Shown here piece after piece: positions 1-8,232 of a stretch of 64,000 bases of DNA (position 1 is its first letter; every line of letters starts with the position of its first letter). Both the position numbers and the translations under genes were made by a program. Below the pieces are notes generated by a model that was not told where the DNA came from, did not search any database, and saw only the letters and a program-made list of their open reading frames with translations. Origin of the DNA: Palsa-744 sp963771085 (GTDB taxonomy: Bacteria > Actinomycetota > Thermoleophilia > Solirubrobacterales > Solirubrobacteraceae); assembly GCA_963771085.1 (NCBI GenBank), contig CAVYSB010000004.1:1-64000 (forward strand), read 5' to 3'.

Positions 1-2
1 CG

Positions 3-293
3 ATAGCCGCAACCGGCGCCTGCCCGCCATCCCTCACCATCACCAAGACCAAGATCAAGGGCAACGGCGTGCTCGTGACCCTGACACTCGGCAAGGCGGG
101 CACGGTCAAGATCACCGGCAGGGGCCTGAAGACCACGACGAAGAAGGGCCTGAAGGCCGGCTCCCACACGATCACCGTCCCCCTGACCGCAACGGGCCGC
201 GCCGCCAAGAAGCACAGGACCAAGCTGAAGATTCAGGCCGCCGAGACCCTCGCCGGCCTGACCGGCACCGCCACGGCAAGCGTGAAGGCGTAG
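3..293 (+). pseudogene. C-terminal end of secreted beta-sandwich family protein (partial, runs off the left edge)
   Basis: The frame is open from the first codon of the window and ends at TAG 291-293. It encodes the lysine-rich tail also seen at 1217-1381 and 6697-7439: a KAGTVKITGRGLKTTTKK strand, then KAGSHTITVPLT and KIQAAETLAGLTGTAT. This matches the C-terminal Ig-like domain style of the large secreted protein at 9205-12389. Only about 96 residues are in view, so whether the upstream part is intact cannot be judged. Function unknown; probably cell-surface or secreted. Confidence 0.6.
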
Positions 294-419
294 GAAGCGA
301 TGACGACGCTGACGAGAACAGTTCACACCCAGAGCCAACCCATTGGGGGGTCCCGACCATTCCCCGCACGCAGCGCCGATGGCGTGTCGGATGTCGTTCT
401 CTCGCCGCCCCGACGCTTC

Positions 420-833
420 CTACGGCAGCAGTTCGAATGCCTTGCGGTGTCGTGGTGCGACGGCCGCGAGGTGCCGGTGGTCGAGCGTTACGATCGTGCC
501 TGTGTCCAGCCGCTCGGCGAGCGCGATGACTGAGGCGTCGGTGCCGCCGAGCGGGAAGTCCGCGTACTGCTCGACGAGTTCGGCGATGCGCGTGAAGTCG
601 TCTCTGCTCGGGCCTTCCACGTCGAGTTCCCCGATGCCGCGCAGGAAGGCGGCCTCGGCGGCGCTGCCGAGTCGGCGTCCAACGAAGTACGTCGCCTCGG
701 CGACGACGAGCGCCGGCACGACGAGCCGCAGGTCCTCTCGTCCCAGCACGGCGACGCACGCGAGGTGGTCTTGGTCGTCGGCGTCGGCGGCCGCGTACAG
801 CGGCCCGGCGTCAACGATCGCGAGCGTCGTCAT
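420..833 (-). CDS. VapC-type PIN-domain toxin
   Basis: A 137-residue PIN nuclease. The first acidic residue is in the N-terminal AIVDAGPLYAAAD strand, a conserved Glu lies in VVAEATY, and C-terminal acids are in GGTDASVIALAERL and TLDHRH, the usual Mg-binding quartet. PIN toxins of VapBC modules cleave RNA (family knowledge). The start chosen (MTTLAIVDAG) overlaps the 3' end of the RHH antitoxin by 23 bp, the usual antitoxin-first coupling; a start five codons upstream (848) is also open. It looks intact. Confidence 0.85.
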   Translation of the reverse strand: MTTLAIVDAGPLYAAADADDQDHLACVAVLGREDLRLVVPALVVAEATYFVGRRLGSAAEAAFLRGIGELDVEGPSRDDFTRIAELVEQYADFPLGGTDASVIALAERLDTGTIVTLDHRHLAAVAPRHRKAFELLP

Positions 834-1056
834 TCCACTCGTGCTCAAGCAGGGTCTCCATGTCCCGTGCGGTGCTGGCGTGGCCGCTGCGCCCGAGGGC
901 GGCGAAGGCCAGCGTGCGCGGGCGCCCGGGCTGAAGGCCGAGGTGGGCCTGCAGCGCCTCGCGCGTCAGCTCCGATGCCGACACATCGCGCCGCCGCGCC
1001 TCTCGACTGAGGCTTTGTGCCAGATCGTCGGGCAGCGATATGGTGGTGCGCTTCAT
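811..1056 (-). CDS. VapB-type ribbon-helix-helix antitoxin
   Basis: An 81-residue CopG/RHH protein. The N-terminal strand MKRTTISLPDDLAQSL and the following SREARRRDVSASELTREAL helices are the classic RHH DNA-binding fold, and the C-terminal tail (about residues 45-81) would wrap the toxin. It is upstream of and overlaps the PIN toxin, so the pair forms one autoregulated operon read leftwards. An A/T-rich stretch just upstream (1060-1080, ATCATAGCAT) is the likely promoter/operator zone. Confidence 0.85.
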   Translation of the reverse strand: MKRTTISLPDDLAQSLSREARRRDVSASELTREALQAHLGLQPGRPRTLAFAALGRSGHASTARDMETLLEHEWNDDARDR

Positions 1057-1216
1057 ACCTGCATCATAGCATCGCCATCCGCTGTATATCGGGCGGGCGA
1101 CCCGGCACGAGAGCGAGGGAGGGCGCGGGCATGTGAAGTGCAGCGGACGCCTCAGGTGGCGTTACCCGCGAGCTGCAGCAGCCCCCTCGACACCCGTAAT
1201 GAGCCCTATCGCTGTC

Positions 1217-1381
1217 AGGACCACGACCAAGAAGAACCTCAAGGCCGGCACCCACACGATCACAATCCCCCTCACCGCGGCCGGCCGCGCCGCCAAGAAG
1301 CACAGGACCAAGCTGAAGATCCAGGCCTCCGAGACCCTCGCCGGCCTCACCGGCACCGCCACGACAACCCTGAAGGCCTGA
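1217..1381 (+). pseudogene. Fragment of secreted beta-sandwich family C-terminus
   Basis: Only the last 50 or so residues of the family are left (RTTTKKNLKAGTHTITIP to TGTATTTLKA, stop TGA 1379-1381). Similarity to 7270-7439 starts abruptly near 1217, and the preceding 80 bp have no family similarity, so this is a 5'-truncated remnant. An open frame continues upstream to 1133 but that part does not resemble the family. Confidence 0.6.
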
Positions 1382-1401
1382 CGCTATGGAGGAACCTTGC
1401 C

Positions 1402-1710
1402 ATGGCTGACAAATGGGCGGACTACGCAATAACCGAAGTCCGCTTCAACGCCGCCGACACCCACATCGACAAGGTCAAGCGCCGAGCAGACGACGGCGAC
1501 AAGCTCGGCGAGGCCACCGAGGTGTCGCGCGCGAGTGTCGTAACCTCCATCAGTTCCGGTACGACCTATTGCACGGCCACGAAGGACAGCGACGGCAAGT
1601 GGCAGAAAGGCGCCGCCGTCAAAGTCGTCGAGATCGAGGGCGTCAAGTTCATCAAAACCAAGGCCGGCGCCATCAGGAAGGACAATCTCGACAACCTGCC
1701 AAGGTTCTGA
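1402..1710 (+). CDS. DUF3892-like protein
   Basis: A 102-residue protein starting MADKWADYAITEVRFN. GGAGG at 1388-1392 gives a good Shine-Dalgarno at 9 nt spacing and decides the start inside a longer open frame. The pattern (an HIDKV strand, a VVTSISSGTTYCTAT segment, then VKFIKTKAGAIRKDNLDNLP) matches the DUF3892 family, small single-domain proteins of unknown role. It starts 20 bp after the remnant at 1217-1381, so it may once have been its downstream neighbour. Confidence 0.7.
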   Translation: MADKWADYAITEVRFNAADTHIDKVKRRADDGDKLGEATEVSRASVVTSISSGTTYCTATKDSDGKWQKGAAVKVVEIEGVKFIKTKAGAIRKDNLDNLPRF

Positions 1711-1917
1711 GAGGCCGTGCTGCGCCGGCACACCGTGAGTGTCGAGTTCGATGCTCCGCACGCCGCTCGTGGCTCGAGGCCAAGCCCACCTCCGCAACCC
1801 AACCCCATGTGCTCCAGAAGCGGGAAAGTAGGAGACCGACACGAGAGTGGGACGCGAGTGGAGCGAGCCACGCCTCGCTTTCTCCCCTCGCTCCCCTGTC
1901 CGCCCAGGCGAAGGTCT

Positions 1918-1998
1918 CGATGCCGGCCTCACGGCCCGTGAGGGCTGGCGGCGTCGCTGTCCTCGCATGCTGCGGGCCCCTGCTCGCCACGGTCCGCT
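1918..1998 (+). repeat. 81-bp direct repeat, copy 1
   Basis: An exact 81-bp match to 2264-2344. It contains a 7-bp-arm hairpin (CCTCACG/CGTGAGG, loop GCC). In both copies it is open from an ATG near its left edge and encodes a hydrophobic signal-like segment (GGVAVLACCGPLLATV). Confidence 0.85.
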
Positions 1999-2180
1999 GC
2001 ACCAACTACGACCCAGCGCCCCATAACGTGACCAGCATGTCCGGCCCGCAGCGTTTCGCCTCCGCCAGCTTCGGCGAAGGCGCCACCTTCGAGGTGAAGC
2101 TCACCAAGCCCGGGATCGTCCACTACGAGTCCACGACCCAGCCCGCCACGATGAACGGCACGATCGAGGTCCTCAGATGA
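1920..2180 (+). CDS. Cupredoxin-like protein lacking most copper ligands
   Basis: An 86-residue ORF. Residues 1-26 come from the 81-bp repeat and look like a signal segment. The rest has the plastocyanin/azurin ladder: TNYDPAPHNVTS, FASASFGEGATFEVKLTKPG and HYESTTQPATMNGTIEV. In blue copper proteins the last block carries Cys, His and Met ligands; here Cys and His are replaced (ESTTQ) and only the early His and the Met remain. It is therefore probably a copper-free relative or a decaying gene. No strong RBS is visible at the ATG, and a longer upstream start in the same frame is possible. Confidence 0.5.
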   Translation: MPASRPVRAGGVAVLACCGPLLATVRCTNYDPAPHNVTSMSGPQRFASASFGEGATFEVKLTKPGIVHYESTTQPATMNGTIEVLR

Positions 2181-2226
2181 GGCCACGCCAGTGGGTTCCC
2201 AAAGACGCAAGTTCTCGAACCACACC

Positions 2227-2370
2227 ATGGAGGAGTACGCCCCCATGTTCGACGACAGGCGCACGATGCCGGCCTCACGGCCCGTGAGGGCTGGCGGCGT
2301 CGCTGTCCTCGCATGCTGCGGGCCCCTGCTCGCCACGGTCCGCTACAACGGGACGACGGGTAGGCCATGA
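2227..2370 (+). pseudogene. 47-codon ORF carrying copy 2 of the signal-like repeat
   Basis: ATG 2227 to TGA 2368-2370. It reads MEEYAPMFDDRRT and then the same signal-like segment as the cupredoxin-like gene, but ends nine residues after the repeat (YNGTTGRP). It looks like the N-terminal part of a second, truncated exported protein. It may not be expressed. Confidence 0.3.
2264..2344 (+). repeat. 81-bp direct repeat, copy 2
   Basis: Identical to 1918-1998 with sharp edges on both sides. The 265 bp between the copies could be lost by homologous recombination. Confidence 0.85.
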
Positions 2371-2408
2371 CGCGCCGCGGCCATGCCCCTGACGCCCTTG
2401 CACGACAG

Positions 2409-2423
2409 CTAGCATCTTGCTAG
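2409..2423 (+). promoter_or_regulatory. Operator-like inverted repeat upstream of RES-type TA operon
   Basis: CTAGCA-TCT-TGCTAG, 6-bp perfect arms around 3 bp, ending 9 bp before the antitoxin ATG at 2433. The position fits autoregulation by the TA complex (inference). Confidence 0.55.
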
Positions 2424-2432
2424 GATGACGTC

Positions 2433-3074
2433 ATGGCCGTCAAGGACCGGGTGGATCTCCAGGAGGCGCTCGCGAGCGCCCAGTCCGCCCTGGCGCAGGC
2501 CAGCGCCGAGTTGCAGCGCATCGGGCAGGGCGCCGAGCTCACCCACGAGCAGGCGGATCTCACCGTCGGCGAGCTCGCCGACGAGTTCCAGCTACCCCAG
2601 GAGATTGTCCTTGAGTTCGTGCGCACCCTCGGGCGCCTGCTCGACGGCGAGAGCACGCTCAGTGTCGAGGCCGCCCGTCGCGCGGCGCTGCTCACCGCTG
2701 CCGGCCCCGCCTGGGAGAGCGAGCTCGGCCCGCTGCTCTCGACGCCCGACACGCGCCTGCTGCTCGGCGTCTCACGCCAGCGCGTCGATGAGCTGCTGCG
2801 CACCGGACGGCTGATCTCCCTGCCCGACAGCGCCGGGCACCGCCGCTACCCGGCCTTCCAGTTCCACGACGGACGTCCGCTCACGCCGCTGATCGACGCC
2901 TACTGGACCCTCGCTGACGCTGCGATCAGCCCCTGGAGCGCCGCCGCCTGGTGCGTCGCACCCGACCGGGACGCCCTCGAGGGCCTCTCGCCCCTGCAAT
3001 GGGCGCTGCAGGAACGCGAGCAGGATACCCTCGCTCGGGTCGCCCGCCAGGACGCCGCACGACTTGCCCGGTGA
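2433..3074 (+). CDS. Antitoxin of RES-type TA system (HTH plus C-terminal toxin-binding region)
   Basis: A 213-residue protein, longer than typical Xre-MbcA-ParS antitoxins. Residues 1-40 are a likely coiled coil (LQEALASAQSALAQASAEL). A central helical part is followed by an HTH-like block at about 110-140 (LGVSRQRVDELLRTGRLISL then HRRYPAFQF), as in MerR/excisionase winged helices. The C-terminal block GLSPLQWALQ is the G(L)P..WL motif that contacts RES toxins in ParS/MbcA-like antitoxins. It overlaps the RES gene by 11 bp and has an inverted repeat just upstream. Confidence 0.75.
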   Translation: MAVKDRVDLQEALASAQSALAQASAELQRIGQGAELTHEQADLTVGELADEFQLPQEIVLEFVRTLGRLLDGESTLSVEAARRAALLTAAGPAWESELGPLLSTPDTRLLLGVSRQRVDELLRTGRLISLPDSAGHRRYPAFQFHDGRPLTPLIDAYWTLADAAISPWSAAAWCVAPDRDALEGLSPLQWALQEREQDTLARVARQDAARLAR

Positions 3075-3636
3075 GCTCGCGGGCTTCCCGCGACGCACGC
3101 TGCGCGGCGGGCGGACGATCCACCGCATGCACCGCCGCGACAAGGGTGCCTGGTGGTTCTCCCACGACGGGTCCGCTCGCTTTGATCCGACTGGCACCGG
3201 CATGGGCGTCTGCTACCTGGCCGAGGACCCACTCGGCGCCTGGGTGGAGGTGTTCCGAAAGACCCAGCTGCTAGCCGAGGCCGACATCACCGGACGCCGA
3301 CTGATGAGCGTCGCGCTCGACCGCGACCTGCGACTGGCCAACCTCACGAGCCGCCGAGCCCTCAGCTACGGCGTGACCGCGTCGCTGGGAGCGAACGAGG
3401 ACTACCGGGCCAGCCAGCAGTTCGCTCTGAAGGCGCTCGCCGCCGGCTTTGACGGGATCCGTTACCTGGTGCGCCACGACCCCGCCCAGAAGCTCTACGG
3501 GATCGCCCTCTTCGACCCCGCCGGCTCCGCCAAGCCGGGTGACCGGAGATGGCCGCACCCGAGCAGGGCGATCCCGCCCGAGCTGATCGCCCGCGCCGAA
3601 CGCGAGTTCGGCTACCGGGTGCTGCCAACCCCGTAA
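3064..3636 (+). CDS. RES-domain toxin (NAD+-degrading family)
   Basis: A 190-residue RES-domain protein. The Arg (TIHRMHRRD), Glu (LGAWVEVFR) and Ser (LANLTSRRALSYG) that name the family are all present in order, with the GMGVCYLAEDP strand between the first two. Characterised RES toxins (MbcT, ParT) attack NAD+ or ADP-ribosylate targets. The TTG start at 3064 sits inside the end of the antitoxin gene, giving tight coupling. A second RES pair is at 34980-35904. Confidence 0.85.
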   Translation: MPGELAGFPRRTLRGGRTIHRMHRRDKGAWWFSHDGSARFDPTGTGMGVCYLAEDPLGAWVEVFRKTQLLAEADITGRRLMSVALDRDLRLANLTSRRALSYGVTASLGANEDYRASQQFALKALAAGFDGIRYLVRHDPAQKLYGIALFDPAGSAKPGDRRWPHPSRAIPPELIARAEREFGYRVLPTP

Positions 3637-3794
3637 CCAGTGAACGGGCGCGGCTCCCGGGCCCTTCGTGCTCCCAACACCTCCGGCCTCCTCCGCGCGT
3701 CTGATCGCGCCCTTAGAGCACGTGAAGCCCTCCTCAGCGCCTCCCGGTATCGGGCACCGCAGTCCGGCCGCCAGATGCCCTGCCGTCGCGCGCG

Positions 3795-4079
3795 GTGACC
3801 CGGTGGACGGTGCCGATCTGCCTGGACGACTGCCGGCACACGTTCGCGAGCATGTTGATCGCCGCTGGCGTCAGCGCAAAGGCGCTCTCCACGTTCATGG
3901 GGCACGCCAACATCTCGGTTACGCTCGACCGCTACGGCCACCTCGCGCCCGGCGCCGAGCACGAGGCCGCCGGCCTCCTCGACGCCTACCTGACCGCCTC
4001 CCCGGCGGTGATAGGCAGCGCGGGCGCCTGCCAGCCGCGGGGCCCTTTCGGCCCCCGCCCGCCAGCTGGTGCTCAATGA
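3795..4079 (+). pseudogene. C-terminal fragment of tyrosine recombinase (integrase)
   Basis: Only the catalytic C-terminus survives: DCRHTFASMLIAAGV gives the active-site Arg, FMGHAN the His, and TLDRYGHLAPG the nucleophilic Tyr. The SAM-like and N-terminal catalytic domains are absent upstream, where 3637-3794 has no homologous reading. The end runs into the left end of the IS21-type element, so insertion may also have clipped the 3' end. Probably the stump of the integrase of an older integrated element. Confidence 0.75.
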
Positions 4080-4159
4080 ACTCGTCGCTCTGTTCGGCGC
4101 CCAGTGTGGATCGGCGCCCAATAATGTCGTTCGATGAGCGTCCATAAACGTGGGTGAGT

Positions 4160-4199
4160 AGCTGTTGGGGAGCCCCTCCGGAGGGGCTCCCCAACAGCT
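4160..4199 (+). repeat. Perfect 40-bp palindrome
   Basis: Two 20-bp arms meet at CC|GG with no loop. It lies inside the left end of the IS, upstream of istA. It may act as a transcription block against outside promoters or as a remnant of a nested insertion; neither is proven. Confidence 0.7.
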
Positions 4200-4284
4200 G
4201 TGGCGGCCGTGGCCCTGGGGCCGTGGTCGTCCGTCCGAGGCGGCCTTGAGGCTCGCGCGATTCGTCGTCGAGCTGGAGGTCGTC

Positions 4285-5505
4285 GTGATCAGCGAGGAGG
4301 AGTGGATGGATATCAGGGCCCTGCAGCGCCAGGGGTATTCCTATTCGGAGATCGGGCGGCTGGTGGGCCGCGATTGGCGCACCGTCAAGCGATATCTGGA
4401 GCACGGCACCCAGCCGGTCTATCGCCGCGGGCGCACGCCCTCGATGCTCGACCAGCACAAGCCGCTGATCGACCAGTGGCTGGCCGCGGAGCCGAGGCTG
4501 CGGGCGACCAGGATCCACCAGGACCTGGTGCGCGACTATGGTTTCGGCGGCAGCTACGACATCGTCCGTCGGTACGTCGAACGGGCGCGCCCGAGGCCCA
4601 GAGAAACACCGTCGGAGCGGTTTGAGACGGCGCCGGGGCACCAAGCGCAGATCGACTGGTCGCACGAGCAGCCGATCCGCACGAGCGCGGGGCTGGAGCT
4701 GCCGCTGTTCTGCTTTCACATGGTCCTCGGGCACTCAAGGGATTCGTTCTGCGCGTTGACGGGCTCGCAGGATCTCGTGACGTTCTGGGCGTGCCACCGG
4801 CGCGCGTTCGAGCATTTCGGCGGGGTGCCGCGCGAGCTGCTCTATGACCGCACCAAGACCGTGATCAGAAGCCACATCGGCCGGGATGTCGGCGTCGGCG
4901 AGCGCATCTTTCACCCGCAGGCGCTGGCGAGCGCGCATCACTACGGGTTCGCGATGCGTCTGTGCCGAGCAAGGCGGCCGCAGACGAAAGGCAAGGTCGA
5001 GTCTGACGTGCCCTATGTCCGCGAGCGGCTGCTGCGGGCCCACCGCTTCTCAAGCTATGAGCAGGCCAACGAGGAGTGGCTCTCCTGGAACGAGGAGGTC
5101 GCTCGCCGGCGCGTGCACGGAACCCACGGCGAGGTCGTCGCGATCCGCGCCGAGCGCGACCGGGCGGCGCTGCTTGAGTGCCCGCCCGCGCCCTACCTGG
5201 TCGTGGAGCGCACGACCCGGATCGTGGCGCGTGATGGGCTGTTCAGCTTCCAGGGGCGCCGCTATGCGGTCCCGGACGCGAAGCCGGGTGAGCGGGTCGA
5301 GCTGCTGCTCGGCGCCCAGGAGATCGAGGCCTACCGCATCAGCGACGGCGAACGCCTGGCTCGCCACACGCGCTGCGGGCCTGCCCGGGTGCTCGGAGAT
5401 CCTGAGAGCGGCTCGGTGCCACTCGCCGCGGTGCTCGCGGCCCTGCCCGACCCGGAGGTCCACACGCGGCCGCTGGCGCGCTATGAGGCGGCAATCCATG
5501 GGTGA
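4285..5505 (+). CDS. istA: IS21 transposase IstA
   Basis: A 406-residue DDE transposase. GTG 4285 was chosen because GGAGG at 4274-4278 is 6 nt upstream and the protein then begins MISEEEWMDIRAL, the family's normal start. Residues 5-45 hold the HTH (SYSEIGRLVGRDWRTVKRYL). The DDE core has Asp in HQAQIDWSHEQP, Asp in LLYDRTKTVI and Glu in KGKVESDVPYVRE. The C-terminal beta-barrel domain follows. It overlaps istB by 8 bp and looks intact. Confidence 0.9.
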   Translation: MISEEEWMDIRALQRQGYSYSEIGRLVGRDWRTVKRYLEHGTQPVYRRGRTPSMLDQHKPLIDQWLAAEPRLRATRIHQDLVRDYGFGGSYDIVRRYVERARPRPRETPSERFETAPGHQAQIDWSHEQPIRTSAGLELPLFCFHMVLGHSRDSFCALTGSQDLVTFWACHRRAFEHFGGVPRELLYDRTKTVIRSHIGRDVGVGERIFHPQALASAHHYGFAMRLCRARRPQTKGKVESDVPYVRERLLRAHRFSSYEQANEEWLSWNEEVARRRVHGTHGEVVAIRAERDRAALLECPPAPYLVVERTTRIVARDGLFSFQGRRYAVPDAKPGERVELLLGAQEIEAYRISDGERLARHTRCGPARVLGDPESGSVPLAAVLAALPDPEVHTRPLARYEAAIHG

Positions 5506-6316
5506 GCTGATCACAGAGCGCGTCACACGCAACGCCCGCGAGCTGAAGCTCCTCGGGCTCGCCGAGACCGCCGACGAGCTCGTCGACCGCGCCGAGCAAT
5601 CCAAGCTCGGCTACCGCGAGTTCCTGGACCTCGTGCTCGAGACCGAGGTCGGGGTGCTCGAAGGCCGCCGCTACGCCTCGCGGCTGAAGCTCTCCGGGCT
5701 ACCGCACCACAAGACCCTGGAGGAGTTCGACGTCTCCTTCCAGCCCCAGCTGGACCCCAAGCGCCTGGCCGAGCTGCGCTCCCTGCGCTTCATCGAGCGC
5801 CGCGTCTGCGCGCTCCTGCTCGGCCCGCCCGGCGTCGGCAAGAGCCACATCGCCGTCGGCCTGGCGATGGACGCCCTCAGAGCCGGCTATCTCGTTCGCT
5901 ACACCACCCTCGACGACCTGATCGCGGACCTGCGCGCCGCCGAGAAGCTCGGCAACCTGCGCCAAAAGCTCGCCCAGTTCCAGCGCCCCCACCTGCTGGT
6001 CTGTGACGAGGTCGGCTATCTGCCGCTGGAGCCCGCCGACGCCAACCGCTTCTTCCAGGTCATCAACCGCCGCTACACCCGCTCATCGACGATCGTCACC
6101 TCGAACAAGCGGATCTCCGAGTGGGCCGCCCTGCTCGGCGATGAGATCCTCGCCACCGCCATCCTCGACCGGCTCCTACACGACGCCGAGGTGCTCACCA
6201 TCAACGGGCCCTCCTGGCGCCTACGCGGCCGCACAGAGATCCTCAACGACACCCTCAACCCCAACGGCCACCAACATCCAGACGAGCCGACCCCACGACG
6301 CAAACGCGGCAGCTGA
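5498..6316 (+). CDS. istB: IS21 helper ATPase IstB
   Basis: A 272-residue AAA+ ATPase. Walker A is GPPGVGKS (about residues 107-114) and Walker B is LLVCDEVGYLPL; Sensor-1-type TSNKRISEW follows. IstB binds target DNA and activates IstA (family knowledge). The ATG lies within the last codons of istA, the standard translational coupling. The last about 20 residues are charged (DEPTPRRKRGS). Intact. Confidence 0.92.
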   Translation: MGELITERVTRNARELKLLGLAETADELVDRAEQSKLGYREFLDLVLETEVGVLEGRRYASRLKLSGLPHHKTLEEFDVSFQPQLDPKRLAELRSLRFIERRVCALLLGPPGVGKSHIAVGLAMDALRAGYLVRYTTLDDLIADLRAAEKLGNLRQKLAQFQRPHLLVCDEVGYLPLEPADANRFFQVINRRYTRSSTIVTSNKRISEWAALLGDEILATAILDRLLHDAEVLTINGPSWRLRGRTEILNDTLNPNGHQHPDEPTPRRKRGS

Positions 6317-6479
6317 CCGCCCACCCGACCTACATTTTTCGACGCCGATCCACCGACAAAATTGGACGCCGATCACACGACATTTTTCAACGCCTATTGA
6401 CACCCAGGGACGGGGTCAGCTAAAGGTGGGCGATTATGGGGGAGCATCGCCGCGATCCGAGGCTTCTGCGCCCTCCTCT

Positions 6480-6690
6480 GCAGCTAGACGATCTCGAAGG
6501 TCGCCGCGATTATCGCTTCCATCGCCGCCCGCGAGGGAGGCTCACGCAGTGAGACCTGCAACAGCCCTTCCTGCAGGAAGAACAGGAACGCCGCGTGGCT
6601 ATCCTCGATCCGCTGCACCACGCCAGTGCCCACCGCGTAGGCATCCGCGAACACGATCTACGCAACGACCGGGTTCTCCTGCAGCACTGG
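6480..6690 (-). pseudogene. Remnant of TetR-type regulator C-terminal domain
   Basis: Read on the minus strand, 6690 to 6480 gives blocks FADAYAVGTGVVQRIEDSH, then FFLQEGLLQVS and PPSRAAMEAIIAATFE. They align with the TetR-like protein at 29708-30136 (VEAYAVGGEAVKRVEDSHV, FLQEGYQA, PPSRVALEAIAASTFEV). In-frame stops break it and no HTH is left. Confidence 0.6.
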
Positions 6691-6696
6691 GTGAAC

Positions 6697-7439
6697 GCAC
6701 GGCCGCCCTCCCGTCCCGCTTGACGACGCTCCAGGAAGCGTGTCTGGCGGCGGTCTTCGAATCCAACCCGGCCTCCTGCAGCCCGGAATCGATCATCGGC
6801 AAAGCCACGATCCACACGCCCGTTCTGAGCAACCCCCTGTCCGGCCCGGCCTACCTGGTCAGCCACGGCGGCGCCGCCTTCCCGGACGTCGAGTTCGTCC
6901 TGCAGGGCGAAGGCGTCACCTTGGTTCTCGACGGCAAGACCGACATCAAAAACGGCATCACCTACAGCAAATTCGAAACCGCCCCCGACGCCCCCTTCAC
7001 AACCTTCGAAACCGAACTCCCGGCCGGCCCGAAATCGATCCTGACCGCCTACAGCAAGAGCACCCCGTATGACCTCTGTGGCGCGAACCTGCAGATGCCA
7101 ACGGAAATCACTGACCAGAACGGCGCGGTGATAAGGCAGACCACCGCGATAGCCGCAACCGGCGCCTGCCCGCCGTCGGTGAGGATCACCAAGACGAAGG
7201 TGAGCGGGAACACCGTGCAGGTGACCGTCACGCTCGCCAAGGCGGGCACGGTCAAGATCACCGGCAGGGGCCTGAAGACCACGACGAAGAAGGGCGTGAA
7301 GGCCGGCTCCCACACGATCACCGTCCCCCTGACCGCAACGGGCCGCGCCGCCAAGAAGCACAGGACCAAGCTGAAGATCCAGGCATCCGAGACGCTGTCC
7401 GGCCTCACCGGCACCGCCACTACAACCCTCAAGGCATGA
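6697..7439 (+). pseudogene. 3' fragment of secreted beta-sandwich family gene
   Basis: About 245 residues, from ALPSRLTTLQEACLAAVF to TGTATTTLKA. They match the last third of the large protein at 9205-12389 (LRLSTLQQACLDTVFDVNP..., LVSHGGAAFPDIAAVLQGEG). Domains in view are one family repeat (SGPAYLVSHGGAAFPDV, TELPAGPKSIL, TDQNGAVIRQT) and a lysine-rich Ig-like tail. No signal peptide or start exists; homology begins right after the TetR remnant, so the 5' part was replaced. An open frame runs through from the IS end, but it is not family sequence. Confidence 0.7.
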
Positions 7440-7574
7440 CGACTGCGGATGGGATATCCGGATGGTGTCCATGCTGCTTGGGGAGGGCTTCAGCGCCCGC
7501 CCCAGCCCCGCCTGCTTGGGATTTCGCCCATCAGGGTGTTGGCCGTCAGGGCGGCCGTCGGAAGGCGATGACCT

Positions 7575-7847
7575 CTAGCGCGACCCCTTGGGCGCTGGGA
7601 TCTTCAGATCGCGACATATGCCGCGCGCGACGGGGTACGCGATCTCGCGATGGCGCGGCACGGCCGCCGAGCGTTCCGCGTCTATTCCCCAGTAGCTATG
7701 TATCAGCGGTTGCACTTTCAGGGAAGCGAGGGGCAAGCAGATCGAGGACGCAGCGAGCGTGGCGTGCTCTGCACGTGAGTCGAGCGAGGACGAAGAGATG
7801 CGCCGCCGATCGCCTCACTGATGGCGTTCGAGGTCTCGCCGCTTCAT
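7575..7847 (-). pseudogene. HicA toxin, disrupted
   Basis: The start MKRRDLERH follows directly on hicB (ATGA overlap at 7844-7847), but a TGA comes after ten codons. The natural end of HicA reappears in another frame at 7675-7575 (ERSAAVPRHREIAYPVARGICRDL, containing the conserved VPRH..EI motif). The middle, including the expected catalytic His loop, is replaced by unrelated sequence. The toxin is therefore dead. Confidence 0.6.
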
Positions 7848-8071
7848 GCGACGATCGCGAGCGACTCGCTGTCCATCGTCTTGCCCGTCGGCTCGCGTGC
7901 GGCGGCTCGCAGCTCGAGCATTCCGGCCAACGCGTCGAGAATCATCTCGCGGGCTTCCTTGCGCGTCTTGCCCTGGGTGTGGACGCCGGGGACCTCGGGG
8001 ATCGAGGCGACGATCCATTCGCTTTCCGGGTCCTGCTCATACACGATCGTCAAGTGAAGCGCTTCGCTCAT
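7844..8071 (-). CDS. hicB: HicB-type antitoxin
   Basis: A 75-residue protein with the HicB partial RNase-H fold: LHLTIVYEQDPESEWIVASIPEVPGVHTQG, then TRKEAREMILDALAGMLE. PEVPGVHTQG is the family signature. It lacks the C-terminal RHH/HTH of longer HicB proteins. It lies upstream of the broken hicA, so it is now an orphan antitoxin. Confidence 0.8.
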   Translation of the reverse strand: MSEALHLTIVYEQDPESEWIVASIPEVPGVHTQGKTRKEAREMILDALAGMLELRAAAREPTGKTMDSESLAIVA

Positions 8072-8123
8072 ACCTCAAGCGTAACGCAGGCGGCACGCCG
8101 CCATAGCGAAAGGGGGGATGGGT

Positions 8124-8204
8124 ATGGCGGCGACATACAAGCCGGGCGACACCGTCCCGAAGACCGGCGAAGTTCAGTGCACCCGGGGCGTGGCGGACAT
8201 CTGA
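8124..8204 (+). pseudogene. Truncated YjzC-like small protein
   Basis: ATG 8124, preceded by AAAGGGGGG, encodes MAATYKPGDTVPKTGEVQC, matching residues 1-19 of the intact gene at 14664-14828. It then diverges and stops after 26 codons, so it has lost the cysteine-rich second half. Confidence 0.5.
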
Positions 8205-8212
8205 TGCCGGGA

Positions 8213-8232
8213 TGTTGTATCATGCTACAACA
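8213..8232 (+). promoter_or_regulatory. Operator-like inverted repeat before TA pair
   Basis: TGTTGTA-TCATGC-TACAACA, 7-bp perfect arms, directly abutting the ATG at 8233. The position suggests autorepression by the HTH antitoxin and a very short or absent leader. Confidence 0.6.

Larger units (their letters stand above)
4070..6402 (+). mobile_element. IS21-family insertion sequence
   Basis: istA and istB overlap in the standard order. Terminal repeats are recognisable: GATCGGCGCCCAAT near 4109 on the left is matched in inverted orientation at 6354-6374, with further degenerate copies toward each end, the multi-repeat termini typical of IS21. The right tip is probably ...TGACA at 6398-6402; the left tip is placed near 4070 (TGCTCAAT) and could be 10 bp off. 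No clear target duplication was seen. Confidence 0.75.

Noticed and set aside
343..1401. Long open frame before the DUF3892 start
   Set aside because: It runs antisense to the VapBC pair and has no family pattern; the RBS at 1388 marks the real start at 1402.
1920..2180. Functional blue copper protein
   Set aside because: The Cys and second His ligands are replaced, so type-1 copper binding is not expected.
3795..4079. Active integrase of the island
   Set aside because: Only the last about 70 residues of the catalytic domain remain.
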